Origin: Candidatus Gastranaerophilales bacterium
GTDB lineage: Bacteria > Cyanobacteriota > Vampirovibrionia > Gastranaerophilales > Gastranaerophilaceae
Direction of reading: 5' to 3'
Assembly: GCA_900770525.1 (NCBI GenBank)
Contig: CAAHDT010000005.1
Span: forward strand, 1 to 64,000
DNA: 64,000 bases
Under the pieces are notes generated by a model, which was not told the origin of the DNA, made no database searches, and saw nothing but the letters and a program-made list of their open reading frames with translations. The position numbers and the translations under genes are program-made. Positions 1-8,121 of the stretch are shown here, piece by piece (within the stretch, counting starts at the first letter, position 1; every line of letters begins with the position of its first letter).

Positions 1-1
1 A

Positions 2-586
2 ACAAGTTCAATTGACGCTTTGGTACATTCTGTTGAATCAAGTTTATCCCCAAAAGCAACCGATTATTCCAAATTATTTGGTTATAAAGCTATTGAAATG
101 ATTATCACAAGCTATCAAAAACTTGTTAAAGAAGGAAAAGAAATTTTGCCTGATTTAATGGATACATTTTTGACTGCAAGTAATTTTGCAGGTATTGCAT
201 TTGAAACTGCAGGTTGCGCTGCGGTACACGCTTTGAGTTATCCGTTAGGTGCAAAATATCATGTACCTCATGGAGAAAGTAATTATGCTGTATTCACAGG
301 TGTTTTGAAAAATTATATGGAAATTAAGCAAGATGGTGAAATCGCGACAATGAATGAGTTTTTAGCAAATCTTCTTCATTGTGATGTAAAAGTTGCATAT
401 GAAGAACTTGAAAACTTGCTAAATTCTGTATTGCAAAAGAAACCTTTGCACGAATACGGCGTTACAGAAAAGGATGCAGAAGATTTCGCTGAAAGCGTAA
501 TGAAAACGCAAGGTCGTTTGATGGCAAATAATTTTGTAGTTTTAGATTATGATAGAGTTTTGAAAATTTATAAGGAGTTGCTATGA
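2..586 (+). CDS. Iron-containing alcohol dehydrogenase, C-terminal part (4-hydroxybutyrate dehydrogenase-like)
   Basis: The reading frame is open to the left edge, so only the C-terminal ~195 residues are present. Family III Fe-ADHs reduce or oxidise alcohols and aldehydes with NAD(P)H, using a metal held by one Asp and three His. Visible here are TSIDALVHSVES (Asp and His ligands), AAVHALSYPLGAKYHVPHGESN (two further His) and the helical C-terminal domain. The spacing of AAVHA and VPHGESN resembles 4-hydroxybutyrate dehydrogenases, which act in succinate/GABA fermentation to butyrate, but the substrate cannot be fixed from half a protein. The stop overlaps the next gene as ATGA, so the two are probably co-transcribed. 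Confidence 0.85.
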   Translation, partial: TSSIDALVHSVESSLSPKATDYSKLFGYKAIEMIITSYQKLVKEGKEILPDLMDTFLTASNFAGIAFETAGCAAVHALSYPLGAKYHVPHGESNYAVFTGVLKNYMEIKQDGEIATMNEFLANLLHCDVKVAYEELENLLNSVLQKKPLHEYGVTEKDAEDFAESVMKTQGRLMANNFVVLDYDRVLKIYKELL

Positions 587-891
587 GTTTATTAGAAGCA
601 GGTATGATGCTAAGCTTTGGAATGAGCTGGCCTATTGCAGCATATAAAACTTATAAATGCAAATGCGTACATGGCAAAAGTCTTACTTTTTCATACTTAA
701 TTTTATTTGGATATATTTGTGGAATTATAAACAAACTTATGTATAGTAATGATTACGTAATTTGGATATACTACGCGAATGCGGCATTCTTGCTTGTTGA
801 TATGTTTCTATATTATAGATATAAAAACAATCCGGTCCCAAAAACTGCAGAAGTTCCAATAGAAATAAACGAAGAAGTCGAAATTGATTAA
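583..891 (+). CDS. Small membrane protein, PQ-loop/SemiSWEET-like
   Basis: A 102-residue protein with about three hydrophobic segments (residues ~5-22, 34-52 and 57-78) and a soluble acidic tail. The first segment contains a W-P followed by K-T-Y-K and a conserved-looking G-K-S-L-T-F, which resembles the first half of a PQ-loop repeat (SWEET/KDEL-receptor-type). One three-helix unit is what bacterial SemiSWEET transporters have, and they work as dimers. The start overlaps the dehydrogenase stop by 4 bp, so it is translationally coupled. The family assignment is by motif resemblance only; substrate unknown. Confidence 0.6.
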   Translation: MSLLEAGMMLSFGMSWPIAAYKTYKCKCVHGKSLTFSYLILFGYICGIINKLMYSNDYVIWIYYANAAFLLVDMFLYYRYKNNPVPKTAEVPIEINEEVEID

Positions 892-896
892 AGGAA

Positions 897-938
897 GCGT
901 CAGCAGGCATCTAGCCTGCTGACGCGTTATATTTTTGG
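897..938. terminator. Bidirectional terminator hairpin
   Basis: A perfect 12-bp stem (GCGTCAGCAGGC with its complement) with a 5-base loop, followed on the + strand by a T-rich stretch. It ends the dehydrogenase/PQ-loop unit and also lies at the 3' end of the converging minus-strand gene. It marks the left edge of the accessory region. Confidence 0.85.
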
Positions 939-1625
939 CTCTTTAGGTATTTTTATTGCCAATAATTTAAAGCCTTTGTGACTTATTCGAAATTCTTCTG
1001 ACCACTTTAGCTCGTAATCATTTTTGAATTTCAAAATAGTTTTTCTATTTTTGAATGAATTCATTTCAGAAACATCAACTTCTTTTCCGTTTTTTAACCA
1101 TTTGTAATTGCATTCCTTTTTGAGTTTTCTTCCATCAAAAATTCTATAATTTTCACAATTGCATTTTTCTTTCCTGTTTTTATTTGGTTTGTTGTATAGA
1201 CAGGTCATATTAGTTAGAAATAGGCAATATCCAGTTTGATAGCTTTCCAAATTTTGCAGTTGTTCTATTTTATAAATATCGTATAAATAATCATATTGTA
1301 AATTATTTTGTCCTCCTGGTGTATTATTTCTATACCTATATTTTAATTCTATCGGGTATACAGAATTTTGGTGTAGTATTGAAATGTCTATTCTTTTATT
1401 AGTGAGCTTGTGTAAAGATTTGTTTTCTGAAAAGCTTTTAGAATAAATAATACCCTCTAAAAACACTTTTACATGGTGGTAATTCTCAGTTAATTTTTGG
1501 GTAAGTTCTAGTTGTAATTCTGACTCATTTTCAAAAGGCTCTTGGGATACAGAAAGTTTTTCCTTTAATATTTCATCAAAAATTTTATACCAATTAATGC
1601 TATCAATATTAAATTCCATAGTCAT
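927..1625 (-). CDS. Putative PD-(D/E)XK nuclease-like protein
   Basis: No named family recognised. Residues ~80-100 contain R-I-D-I-S-I, about ten residues, then P-I-E-L-K-Y-R. This D...ExK spacing after a predicted helix is the active-site pattern of PD-(D/E)XK nucleases. A cysteine cluster (E-K-C-N-C-E-N) follows mid-protein. I chose the ATG at 1625, preceded by AAAGGAG; the longer frame begins with a TTG lying inside that Shine-Dalgarno. It ends in the shared terminator and lies first in an island with a restriction-modification locus, so a defence or restriction role is plausible but inferred. Confidence 0.5.
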   Translation of the reverse strand: MTMEFNIDSINWYKIFDEILKEKLSVSQEPFENESELQLELTQKLTENYHHVKVFLEGIIYSKSFSENKSLHKLTNKRIDISILHQNSVYPIELKYRYRNNTPGGQNNLQYDYLYDIYKIEQLQNLESYQTGYCLFLTNMTCLYNKPNKNRKEKCNCENYRIFDGRKLKKECNYKWLKNGKEVDVSEMNSFKNRKTILKFKNDYELKWSEEFRISHKGFKLLAIKIPKEPKI

Positions 1626-1841
1626 ACGTTGTAAATCTCCTTTCAATTAGTTATAAAATACTAAAACACATAAAAATATTTTTATACCACAAGAAATAGA
1701 ACTATAAAGAGAAGAATAGATTTATAAATGTAAAGATAAGGGATTAGGAAAAGTGTTAGTATTGTTGTCGATAATGGTAACCTAAGTTTTATAGAATAAA
1801 AATTAGTGTCTGTATTAAAAGTATATATTAGTGAAGTTAAT

Positions 1842-1868
1842 GCGCATACACTTTTTAAATGTATGCGC
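1842..1868 (-). terminator. Terminator hairpin
   Basis: Inverted repeat GCGCATACA / TGTATGCGC around a 9-base AT loop, just downstream of the minus-strand hypothetical gene starting at 2524. The rest of 1626-1885 is AT-rich with no convincing ORF. Confidence 0.7.
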
Positions 1869-1885
1869 CAAAACTATATTTGTTC

Positions 1886-2524
1886 TTAGTTTTTTCTGGA
1901 TACAAGATTTATAATGTCTTTTTTATTAAACTCGTAGTCAGAGTGTCCTTTATAATCTTTGTATATAGGAGCATCATAACAATAACTTTTTGTTATATAA
2001 CAGCTAATTTCATTTGAATACCAATCTTGTAGAAAATTCAAAAGGGGAGTAATATTAGCTTTGCAACTCAAAGCTTCCCCTAAAGTTTTTGCTGTTTTAT
2101 AACATGAATTTTTTGCTAGTTTTGTATTTTGTGCTATTTTTATTGCTTCATCTTGTTTTCCGTGGTCAATATAATCAATAAGAATACAATATACTATGTC
2201 AGGGTTATGTTCCATATCAATTGATAAGTATTCTTGTTCATCGTGGTGTCTTGATTCTTCATCATAGTTAGAGGCTATAATGCGACTATATAAAATTTCT
2301 AAATAATCTTTGTCTTTTATGCCATTCATCTGTATTAAATAAATTGAGCGCCAATCGATATCTTTTTTCGGAGTATATCCTTTCAATGGTGGAGTATAAA
2401 ATTCAATTTTGTTCTCGTAAGCATCACCATAATTATGTATTGGAAAATTCCATATACAAAAAAATAACAAACATAAATAAAAACAAGTTGCCCAAATTGC
2501 TTTTGGGGTAAATTTCTTAAACAT
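1886..2524 (-). CDS. Hypothetical exported or membrane-anchored protein
   Basis: A 212-residue protein not assigned to a family. Residues ~10-26 form one hydrophobic segment (A-T-C-F-Y-L-C-L-L-F-F-C-I-W) after a Lys-rich start, acting as an uncleaved signal anchor or signal peptide. The remainder is soluble, acidic and helical, with five or six Cys (including S-C-Y-K, S-C-K and S-C-Y-I) that could form disulfides outside the cytoplasm. AAAGGAG lies 6-7 bases before the ATG. It stands alone, with its own terminator. Confidence 0.55.
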   Translation of the reverse strand: MFKKFTPKAIWATCFYLCLLFFCIWNFPIHNYGDAYENKIEFYTPPLKGYTPKKDIDWRSIYLIQMNGIKDKDYLEILYSRIIASNYDEESRHHDEQEYLSIDMEHNPDIVYCILIDYIDHGKQDEAIKIAQNTKLAKNSCYKTAKTLGEALSCKANITPLLNFLQDWYSNEISCYITKSYCYDAPIYKDYKGHSDYEFNKKDIINLVSRKN

Positions 2525-2657
2525 AATAACTCCTTTCCGTTAATGTAAATGATTAGAATGTTGTATAAAAGCTAACATAAATAAAAATAACACATTCACA
2601 TGTCAAAAACGGTCGTATACAAATATAGATAATTAGTTTCTTATAACCAAAGACTGC

Positions 2658-2880
2658 AAAAGGACTAAATATAACGAATTAAAAGATATATCTTCTTCTT
2701 TTGAAAAATATATGTAATACAATTTTTAGGGATAACAGATTTAGACAAACTTTCAAAAGTGCTTTTGAATTTTTTCTCCGCACCATCTAAAGCTGTGCCA
2801 GTCTGCATTTTGGTAGATATATTTCATGTTTTCTCCGAATTTTGCAAGTTTAATTAAGAATATTATACAAATTTACATCT
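2658..2880 (+). pseudogene. Deletion relic of a second AAA-ATPase module
   Basis: This otherwise gene-free stretch is a shortened copy of the AAA module at 14.4-16.6 kb. Bases ~2672-2715 match the 5' part of that gene (ACGAATTAAAAGATATATC, with an extra TTC repeat). Bases ~2728-2765 then match its 3' end (GGATAACAGATTTAG). Bases ~2766-2850 match the non-coding 3' flank, beginning TTTTTCTCCGCACCATC. About 1.85 kb in between is missing. The relic shows that the module was once present twice. The rest of 2525-3015 holds nothing I can name. Confidence 0.8.
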
Positions 2881-3015
2881 TAATATAATCAGTTGAGTAT
2901 GGTGAGATAGAAATCTGAATTAAAATACTCCCAAAACTTTAAACACTCCAAAAAAGAAAAGGCATGTTCTTAGAATAATACAATTATTAATTTTTACAAC
3001 ATTATAAAGCCAAAT

Positions 3016-4404
3016 TTATAATTTATACAATTTCTTTATTTCATCAAGAGATATCTTAAAACCTATATATTTATATTTTGGAAAAATTCTTTTATAAATA
3101 TTTTCAATTAATTTGGTTTTAACTTCTTTTGTTCCATTGTGGAATGCCCTATGACAAGTTGGGCATAAAGAAACAATATTTTCTGTACAATCCACATTTA
3201 TGTTATATTTTTGCCATATTTGTTGTTGATATTTTACAGGAACTAAATGATGAGCTTCCATAAAGTTTTTATGAGTTTTTGCCGATACAAAGGTTTCGTG
3301 TAGAGGTTCATTTTCACAGCAATAGTATGCATTCTGAATTGCAATTCTACCAAGTAAAGGGTTTCTTCTATATTTTTTACTTACAGATGTTTCATCATAT
3401 TGAGCTGGAGCAATTTTAGCAGCGCCGTCTGCAACATCAGGATTTACATTATTTTCATTAATGTTATCAATTTTATCTATATAATTATCATCTTTTTCTT
3501 CATCTGATTCTTCTGACTCTATAATTTCTTGTTCTTCATTTAATGAGCTGCTTTCAATAGCTATTTCTTGTTGTGGTTCATTAATAAGGTTTATATCAAA
3601 TCCTTGTATATTATATAAAAAGTATGAATAATCCACATCTCGTAAAAGAATTTCGTTTAATTCTTCAATATCATATTTTTGCATAAAGTTACAATTAAAA
3701 TAATTGTCAAAAGTAGAATTAATAGATATTTTTGTAGAATCAATGTTAAATAAATTTGTATTATTTCTAATTAAAGAGACAATCCTGCTATAGTCCTTAT
3801 AATGAGCAACATATTCAGATATAGGCGAATTAGTCCTTATGTATTCAACGGCTTGTTCCCATTGAGAATACTCTTTACATGTCATAATGTATGTATATAA
3901 ATGATCTAAGGATACGCAATTTATATCATATTTAATTTGTAACTCTTTTAATACTTTATAGATAAATATAACTGGAAGTATATAATAATCTTCATTATTA
4001 TAGGCAGTATCAATAATGGCGTGAATTTTAAATTTTAATATTTGTTCTGTAATTATCTTGTTATATTCATATAAATTAAGATTAGGATTGATTGTTTTTA
4101 ATTTATCATATACAGCTGTTGTTTTCTCCTTATTGTATTTTGCTCCTTTTTTATAAAAAGGAGTTTTAGTTATCAAACCAAAAAATTGTGGAATAACTAA
4201 TGTTCGATGACGATCAGTTTCTATTTCATATTCTTCATGATGTTCTGTAAAATATTGTTCAATATTTGTATTTTCTCTATCAGGAATATTTTCAAAAAAG
4301 TTTGTAACTTTAATAATTTCATCAAAACTACTGACTTGTTGTTTAGTAAATACCCATACAGATTTCTCATTAAGTGTCTTTAAATATTCTTCTGCACTAA
4401 TCAT
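3016..4404 (-). CDS. HNH restriction endonuclease of the adjacent methylase locus
   Basis: A 462-residue protein. Its C-terminus is a clear HNH nuclease: E-A-H-H-L-V-P-V, then N-I-V-S-L-C-P-T-C-H-R-A-F-H-N-G, giving the beta-beta-alpha-metal residues and a CxxC zinc pair. The N-terminal ~340 residues are unassigned and presumably recognise the DNA site. An acidic linker (E-S-E-E-S-D-E-E-K-D-D) joins the parts. The ATG at 4404 has AGGAGG ten bases upstream and lies 2 bases after the cytosine methylase stop. The arrangement methylase-methylase-nuclease on one strand indicates a type II restriction-modification system. The recognition site is unknown. Confidence 0.8.
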   Translation of the reverse strand: MISAEEYLKTLNEKSVWVFTKQQVSSFDEIIKVTNFFENIPDRENTNIEQYFTEHHEEYEIETDRHRTLVIPQFFGLITKTPFYKKGAKYNKEKTTAVYDKLKTINPNLNLYEYNKIITEQILKFKIHAIIDTAYNNEDYYILPVIFIYKVLKELQIKYDINCVSLDHLYTYIMTCKEYSQWEQAVEYIRTNSPISEYVAHYKDYSRIVSLIRNNTNLFNIDSTKISINSTFDNYFNCNFMQKYDIEELNEILLRDVDYSYFLYNIQGFDINLINEPQQEIAIESSSLNEEQEIIESEESDEEKDDNYIDKIDNINENNVNPDVADGAAKIAPAQYDETSVSKKYRRNPLLGRIAIQNAYYCCENEPLHETFVSAKTHKNFMEAHHLVPVKYQQQIWQKYNINVDCTENIVSLCPTCHRAFHNGTKEVKTKLIENIYKRIFPKYKYIGFKISLDEIKKLYKL

Positions 4405-4406
4405 TT

Positions 4407-5510
4407 TTATAATACCTCCTGAATTAGCATACCCCAAAAATAAGCCAATTTGGGAGGTACAGCGTTGCCTATTTGCTTATATATTGATGTTTTATTTCCC
4501 AAAAAGACAAATTCATCTGGAAAACTCTGAATTCTTGCACCTTCTCTAGGTGATAATGTTCTATTTTCTACAGGATGAATAAATCTCCCACCAGATGGTG
4601 TGTCAAAACGAGTTGTAATGGTTGGCGCAACTCCATTTTTATCTAATCTGCCATATGCTCCACTATGAACGGATTTTACAGTATCATTTAATTTAGTCCA
4701 ATTTTCACCAACAGAGATTTGTTTCATTCGTTCTATTGCAATTTTATTATGATGAGGTTTTATGTGATTATAAGTTTTTTGATTATTACTTGCTAAAAAA
4801 TCTTGATATTGATTTAATGGCTGTAAATTAACAATCATTCCATTTTTATCTTCATCATGCAAGTTAGATATGGCATCCCAAACTGTAACTTGATCAAAAA
4901 AATGCGGATACTTTTTTAAAATACTTTCTTTAGTATGCGATATTAAATTATTGATATCCAAATCCTTGTTCAGAGAACCAATTATAAAAACTCGTTCTCT
5001 TTGTTGGGGTATTCCGTATTCAATAGCTTTTACTACTATATGTTTAAGATAATATTTATTACCATCAAAATTCTTTTCATTGGAAAATAAATTGATAATT
5101 TGATTGAAAATTTCACCTTTTTCCATAGTAAGGATACCTTTAACATTTTCAAGGATAAATATTTTTGGATGAACCTGTTGAACTATTTTAAAATAATATT
5201 TAAACAAATAATTTCTTGGATCATCAATGAAACTGTTTTTTCTTATTCTCGCTCCAGCCATAGAAAAACCTTGACATGGTGGTCCTCCAATAATAACATT
5301 TGCATTATATTTAGAGAAATCAACTTCTTCCACAACTTGTTTAATGTCTTTTGCATAAATAACTGTATTAGGATGGTTGTAAGAATATGTTTCAGCTATT
5401 TGTTTATCAAATTCTACAGCTGCGACTATATCGTATCCGGCTTTTTCAAAACCCACTGAAAAACCACCTGCTCCAGCAAATAAATCAATAACTCTATTTT
5501 TCTTTTTCAT
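4407..5510 (-). CDS. DNA (cytosine-5-)-methyltransferase
   Basis: Transfers a methyl group from SAM to C5 of cytosine in a specific DNA sequence, protecting host DNA from the partner nuclease. All core motifs are visible in order: I (DLFAGAGGFSVGFEKAG, residue ~9), IV with the catalytic Cys (GGPPCQGFSMAG, ~76), VI (ENVKG, ~121), VIII (QQRERVFIIG, ~168) and X (IGNAVPP, ~346). The length of 367 is normal, with a target-recognition region at ~220-310. It overlaps the upstream adenine methylase by 17 bp and is followed at once by the HNH nuclease, so the three form one operon. Confidence 0.95.
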   Translation of the reverse strand: MKKKNRVIDLFAGAGGFSVGFEKAGYDIVAAVEFDKQIAETYSYNHPNTVIYAKDIKQVVEEVDFSKYNANVIIGGPPCQGFSMAGARIRKNSFIDDPRNYLFKYYFKIVQQVHPKIFILENVKGILTMEKGEIFNQIINLFSNEKNFDGNKYYLKHIVVKAIEYGIPQQRERVFIIGSLNKDLDINNLISHTKESILKKYPHFFDQVTVWDAISNLHDEDKNGMIVNLQPLNQYQDFLASNNQKTYNHIKPHHNKIAIERMKQISVGENWTKLNDTVKSVHSGAYGRLDKNGVAPTITTRFDTPSGGRFIHPVENRTLSPREGARIQSFPDEFVFLGNKTSIYKQIGNAVPPKLAYFWGMLIQEVL

Positions 5511-7293
5511 TTATTGTACCTGCTGAGCGATAGTATAATTTATAATTTTTTATATAATTTAATTCTTCTTTTGTTAAGTCATAAAGTTTTGCCAATTCAT
5601 TATCAATTAAATCTATTTGACTCTTACAAAATCTATGTTTGTATTCGTACATAGCCTGTTTTGAATTTATTTTAACCTTTGTTTTTTCTAATAAATCATT
5701 TAAATCTTTTGATAATTTTTGATATTTTTTAGCTGTTGTTAGATTAATATTAGGAATATAAAACTGTGCCAACTCTTTATTTGTTATATGCCAACAGTCT
5801 GAAACTTTTATCCAATACCACCAATATAGACTTGAATTAAGTACGCAATTTATTAAATGAACGTAGGTTTTGTCATAATGCATTATTGAATATTCATTAC
5901 TTTTATAAGGTTCTTCAATAAAAGATTTAATCCAAAATGCAGCTCTTTTATTTAAATATAAAGTATATTTGCTATCATCCAATTGTCTTGATATTATGGA
6001 TTTCCCATTATTATGTATTTTATTATAAATAGTTTCTTCAATACAATTGGATAATTTTGGATAAAAATTATCTTGTTTATTCTTATTCAACAATAATTCA
6101 TTATTTTTGAACAAGAATTTTCTCTCTGATTTGTACCAATAATTATAATCAGAAGTATAGATTTCATGATTGTTAGAATTTTGTTTTTTTTGAGCCAATA
6201 ATATATTTAATTTTTGGTGCACCCCGACAAAAAGACAATCAGGTCGGTCAGCGAAACTCAATACATACTGACTTTCCGTATTATTTTCAACATATTTTCT
6301 TATATTTGCCATTCTTGATGTTGAAATATAAGAAATAGGAATTATATAACCAATTCCCCCTTTTTCTTTCAACAAATCAAGACTATTATGAATTACATCT
6401 GCATATAGATTCCCATATTTTGCAGAGCCTGAATAATCAACAGTACTTTTTTCTACATAAGGTGGATTACCAATGATTAACTGATAGTCATCAAGAAATT
6501 CTTTAAATGATGTGATAAAATTTAAATTATAAAAGTTAAATTCTAAATAATCATAAATTGTACTTATGTCAATTGAATTACTTATATGCAAAACTTTAAA
6601 CAACAATCTTGTTTTTGAAATATATGTAGAATACCTATCTATATCATTTCCGTGAATGGAATTTATAATTTTGCAAATGTTTTCATTTGTCACTTTTTTA
6701 TACTGCGATAATAAATCTATTTTGCACTCAAATATTTTAATAAGAAAAGCCCCTGTTCCACAAGTAGGATCTAAAACTTTAAAATTAATTATAAAATCAT
6801 ATATTTTAGGGTTACTTTTTAGTATCACTTTTATTTCATCACGAATTGCCCTTACGTCTTTTGGAAAAAACTCTTTATTAATTTGGTCACATATTAGTTG
6901 ATATATGCAATTGTAAATAATATATTCAGAAACATCTTCAGGAGTATAATATACCCCATTACTTTTTTGGATTATACTTTTTTCATTTATTTTTTCAAGT
7001 TCATTTTGAAAGTTTTTTTCATCTAAATTATGTGCTGCAAGAACATGAATTAGATTTTTATAATAATTATATAACGTATTGTCATCTTGTTTCCTTTGCA
7101 GTAATGATAAAACATCTTGATAGCTTTTATTTATATTTTTCCCTAAAAATTGTATTTTAAAACTAATATATTTACTATTTGTATTATCCTCTTTATACAT
7201 AGAATATATCGCAGAATTTAAATCTTGGTTAAAATAAATTTTAAACTCTTGTTTTATATTTTTTAATAATAAATTTTTCACGATTTCTTTCAT
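5494..7293 (-). CDS. N6-adenine DNA methyltransferase (Eco57I/TaqI-like)
   Basis: A SAM-dependent adenine methylase. Motifs seen are the helical entry G-V-Y-Y-T-P-E-D-V, motif I D-P-T-C-G-T-G-A-F-L and the catalytic motif IV I-G-N-P-P-Y-V-E-K. The C-terminal third resembles a TaqI-type specificity domain. No nuclease motif (PD-ExK) is visible in the short N-terminus, so this is probably methylase only. I chose the ATG at 7293; the longer frame would add 42 hydrophobic residues without a ribosome site. First gene of the operon with the cytosine methylase and HNH nuclease. Two different methylation chemistries with one nuclease suggest an asymmetric recognition site (inference). Confidence 0.85.
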   Translation of the reverse strand: MKEIVKNLLLKNIKQEFKIYFNQDLNSAIYSMYKEDNTNSKYISFKIQFLGKNINKSYQDVLSLLQRKQDDNTLYNYYKNLIHVLAAHNLDEKNFQNELEKINEKSIIQKSNGVYYTPEDVSEYIIYNCIYQLICDQINKEFFPKDVRAIRDEIKVILKSNPKIYDFIINFKVLDPTCGTGAFLIKIFECKIDLLSQYKKVTNENICKIINSIHGNDIDRYSTYISKTRLLFKVLHISNSIDISTIYDYLEFNFYNLNFITSFKEFLDDYQLIIGNPPYVEKSTVDYSGSAKYGNLYADVIHNSLDLLKEKGGIGYIIPISYISTSRMANIRKYVENNTESQYVLSFADRPDCLFVGVHQKLNILLAQKKQNSNNHEIYTSDYNYWYKSERKFLFKNNELLLNKNKQDNFYPKLSNCIEETIYNKIHNNGKSIISRQLDDSKYTLYLNKRAAFWIKSFIEEPYKSNEYSIMHYDKTYVHLINCVLNSSLYWWYWIKVSDCWHITNKELAQFYIPNINLTTAKKYQKLSKDLNDLLEKTKVKINSKQAMYEYKHRFCKSQIDLIDNELAKLYDLTKEELNYIKNYKLYYRSAGTINEKEK

Positions 7294-7425
7294 TGCAATA
7301 TCCAGAACAAACACAATTATATTACAAACATCTCTTATATGGCAATTTATAAAGTTTTGCAAAATCCCCAAACAAAAATTCAAATTGGAGTTTAAACTAC
7401 AATTTGAATCTGTCCCCAAACCAAA

Positions 7426-7463
7426 TAAAAAACCGCTAACCTAAAAAGATTACCGGTTTTTTA
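7426..7463. terminator. Terminator-like hairpin
   Basis: A 10-bp stem TAAAAAACCG / CGGTTTTTTA around an 18-base loop, with a T-run on each strand. It lies upstream of the methylase operon and separates it from the DUF5681/ParB-methylase unit. Confidence 0.65.
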
Positions 7464-7592
7464 TACGGATATTTTAGTCCAAAGAGCAAAAGGCTCTGTT
7501 ACAAATTCCCTGTTATTTTAATTTTTCTGGGAAAATCTATGTGATATTGGATTTTTGCAAACCTAAGTTTCAGTCTATTCAATGCTCTGACC

Positions 7593-7625
7593 AAAATTCC
7601 CTGCATTTTTAAATGCAGGGAATTT
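7593..7625 (-). terminator. Terminator of the DUF5681 unit
   Basis: A strong stem AAATTCCCTGCAT / ATGCAGGGAATTT with a short T-rich loop, just 3' of the minus-strand gene whose start is at 8121. Confidence 0.8.
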
Positions 7626-7656
7626 ATTATCAATTAGTTGGTTTATCAAGAGATAA

Positions 7657-8121
7657 TTATGATTTTTTTGCTTCCTCTTTATCTAGTTCTCGGTACATTT
7701 CATTTAAATCATTCAAAAACCGATTTCTAAGTTCTCTTTCATGTTCAGAGTCAACTTCTGGCTCTCTTTCTTCTAATTGTTTTCTGGATAATAACAAATC
7801 TTTTTGATTTAAAAGTTCCATTAGCAACTTTCTTGAATGTTTATCACTTTTCAATGCATCTTGTATTAGTTGTTTAGCTAGAACTTGAAACAAATATACA
7901 TTTTCTTGTTTCCCATGCTCATTTGTAATTATATGTTTATTTGTCAGTTCTAGAGTTAGAGCTTCGTTTATAGATTTTGGAATCGTTTTCTTTTTACGTC
8001 CTTTGGGATTTCCAGATTGTCCTTTTTTAAATCTTGTAGATTCAGGAGGTTTACAATATCCAACTTCGTAATTTTTTGACATTACTTGTTTTAATTTTTC
8101 AATTTTATTCTCATTAGCCAT
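7657..8121 (-). CDS. DUF5681 domain protein
   Basis: A 154-residue protein. The N-terminal signature G-Y-C-K-P-P-E-S-T-R-F-K-K-G-Q-S-G-N-P-K-G-R (residues ~22-43) is the DUF5681 motif, found in many phage and integrated-element proteins. The remainder is highly charged and helical, probably coiled coil near the C-terminus. It overlaps the preceding ParB-methylase gene by 8 bp. The same pairing is common in prophage-like regions, which supports a mobile origin. Molecular function unknown; the basic N-terminus would suit nucleic-acid binding. Confidence 0.8.
   Translation of the reverse strand: MANENKIEKLKQVMSKNYEVGYCKPPESTRFKKGQSGNPKGRKKKTIPKSINEALTLELTNKHIITNEHGKQENVYLFQVLAKQLIQDALKSDKHSRKLLMELLNQKDLLLSRKQLEEREPEVDSEHERELRNRFLNDLNEMYRELDKEEAKKS

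Noticed and set aside
2525..3015. CRISPR-like repeats in the gene-poor stretch
   Set aside because: No regularly spaced direct repeats; the similarity found is to the AAA module only. No CRISPR array was seen anywhere in the window.
5100..5459. Open frame on the + strand within the cytosine methylase
   Set aside because: Lies wholly antisense to a gene with all methylase motifs; composition is that of a reverse frame.
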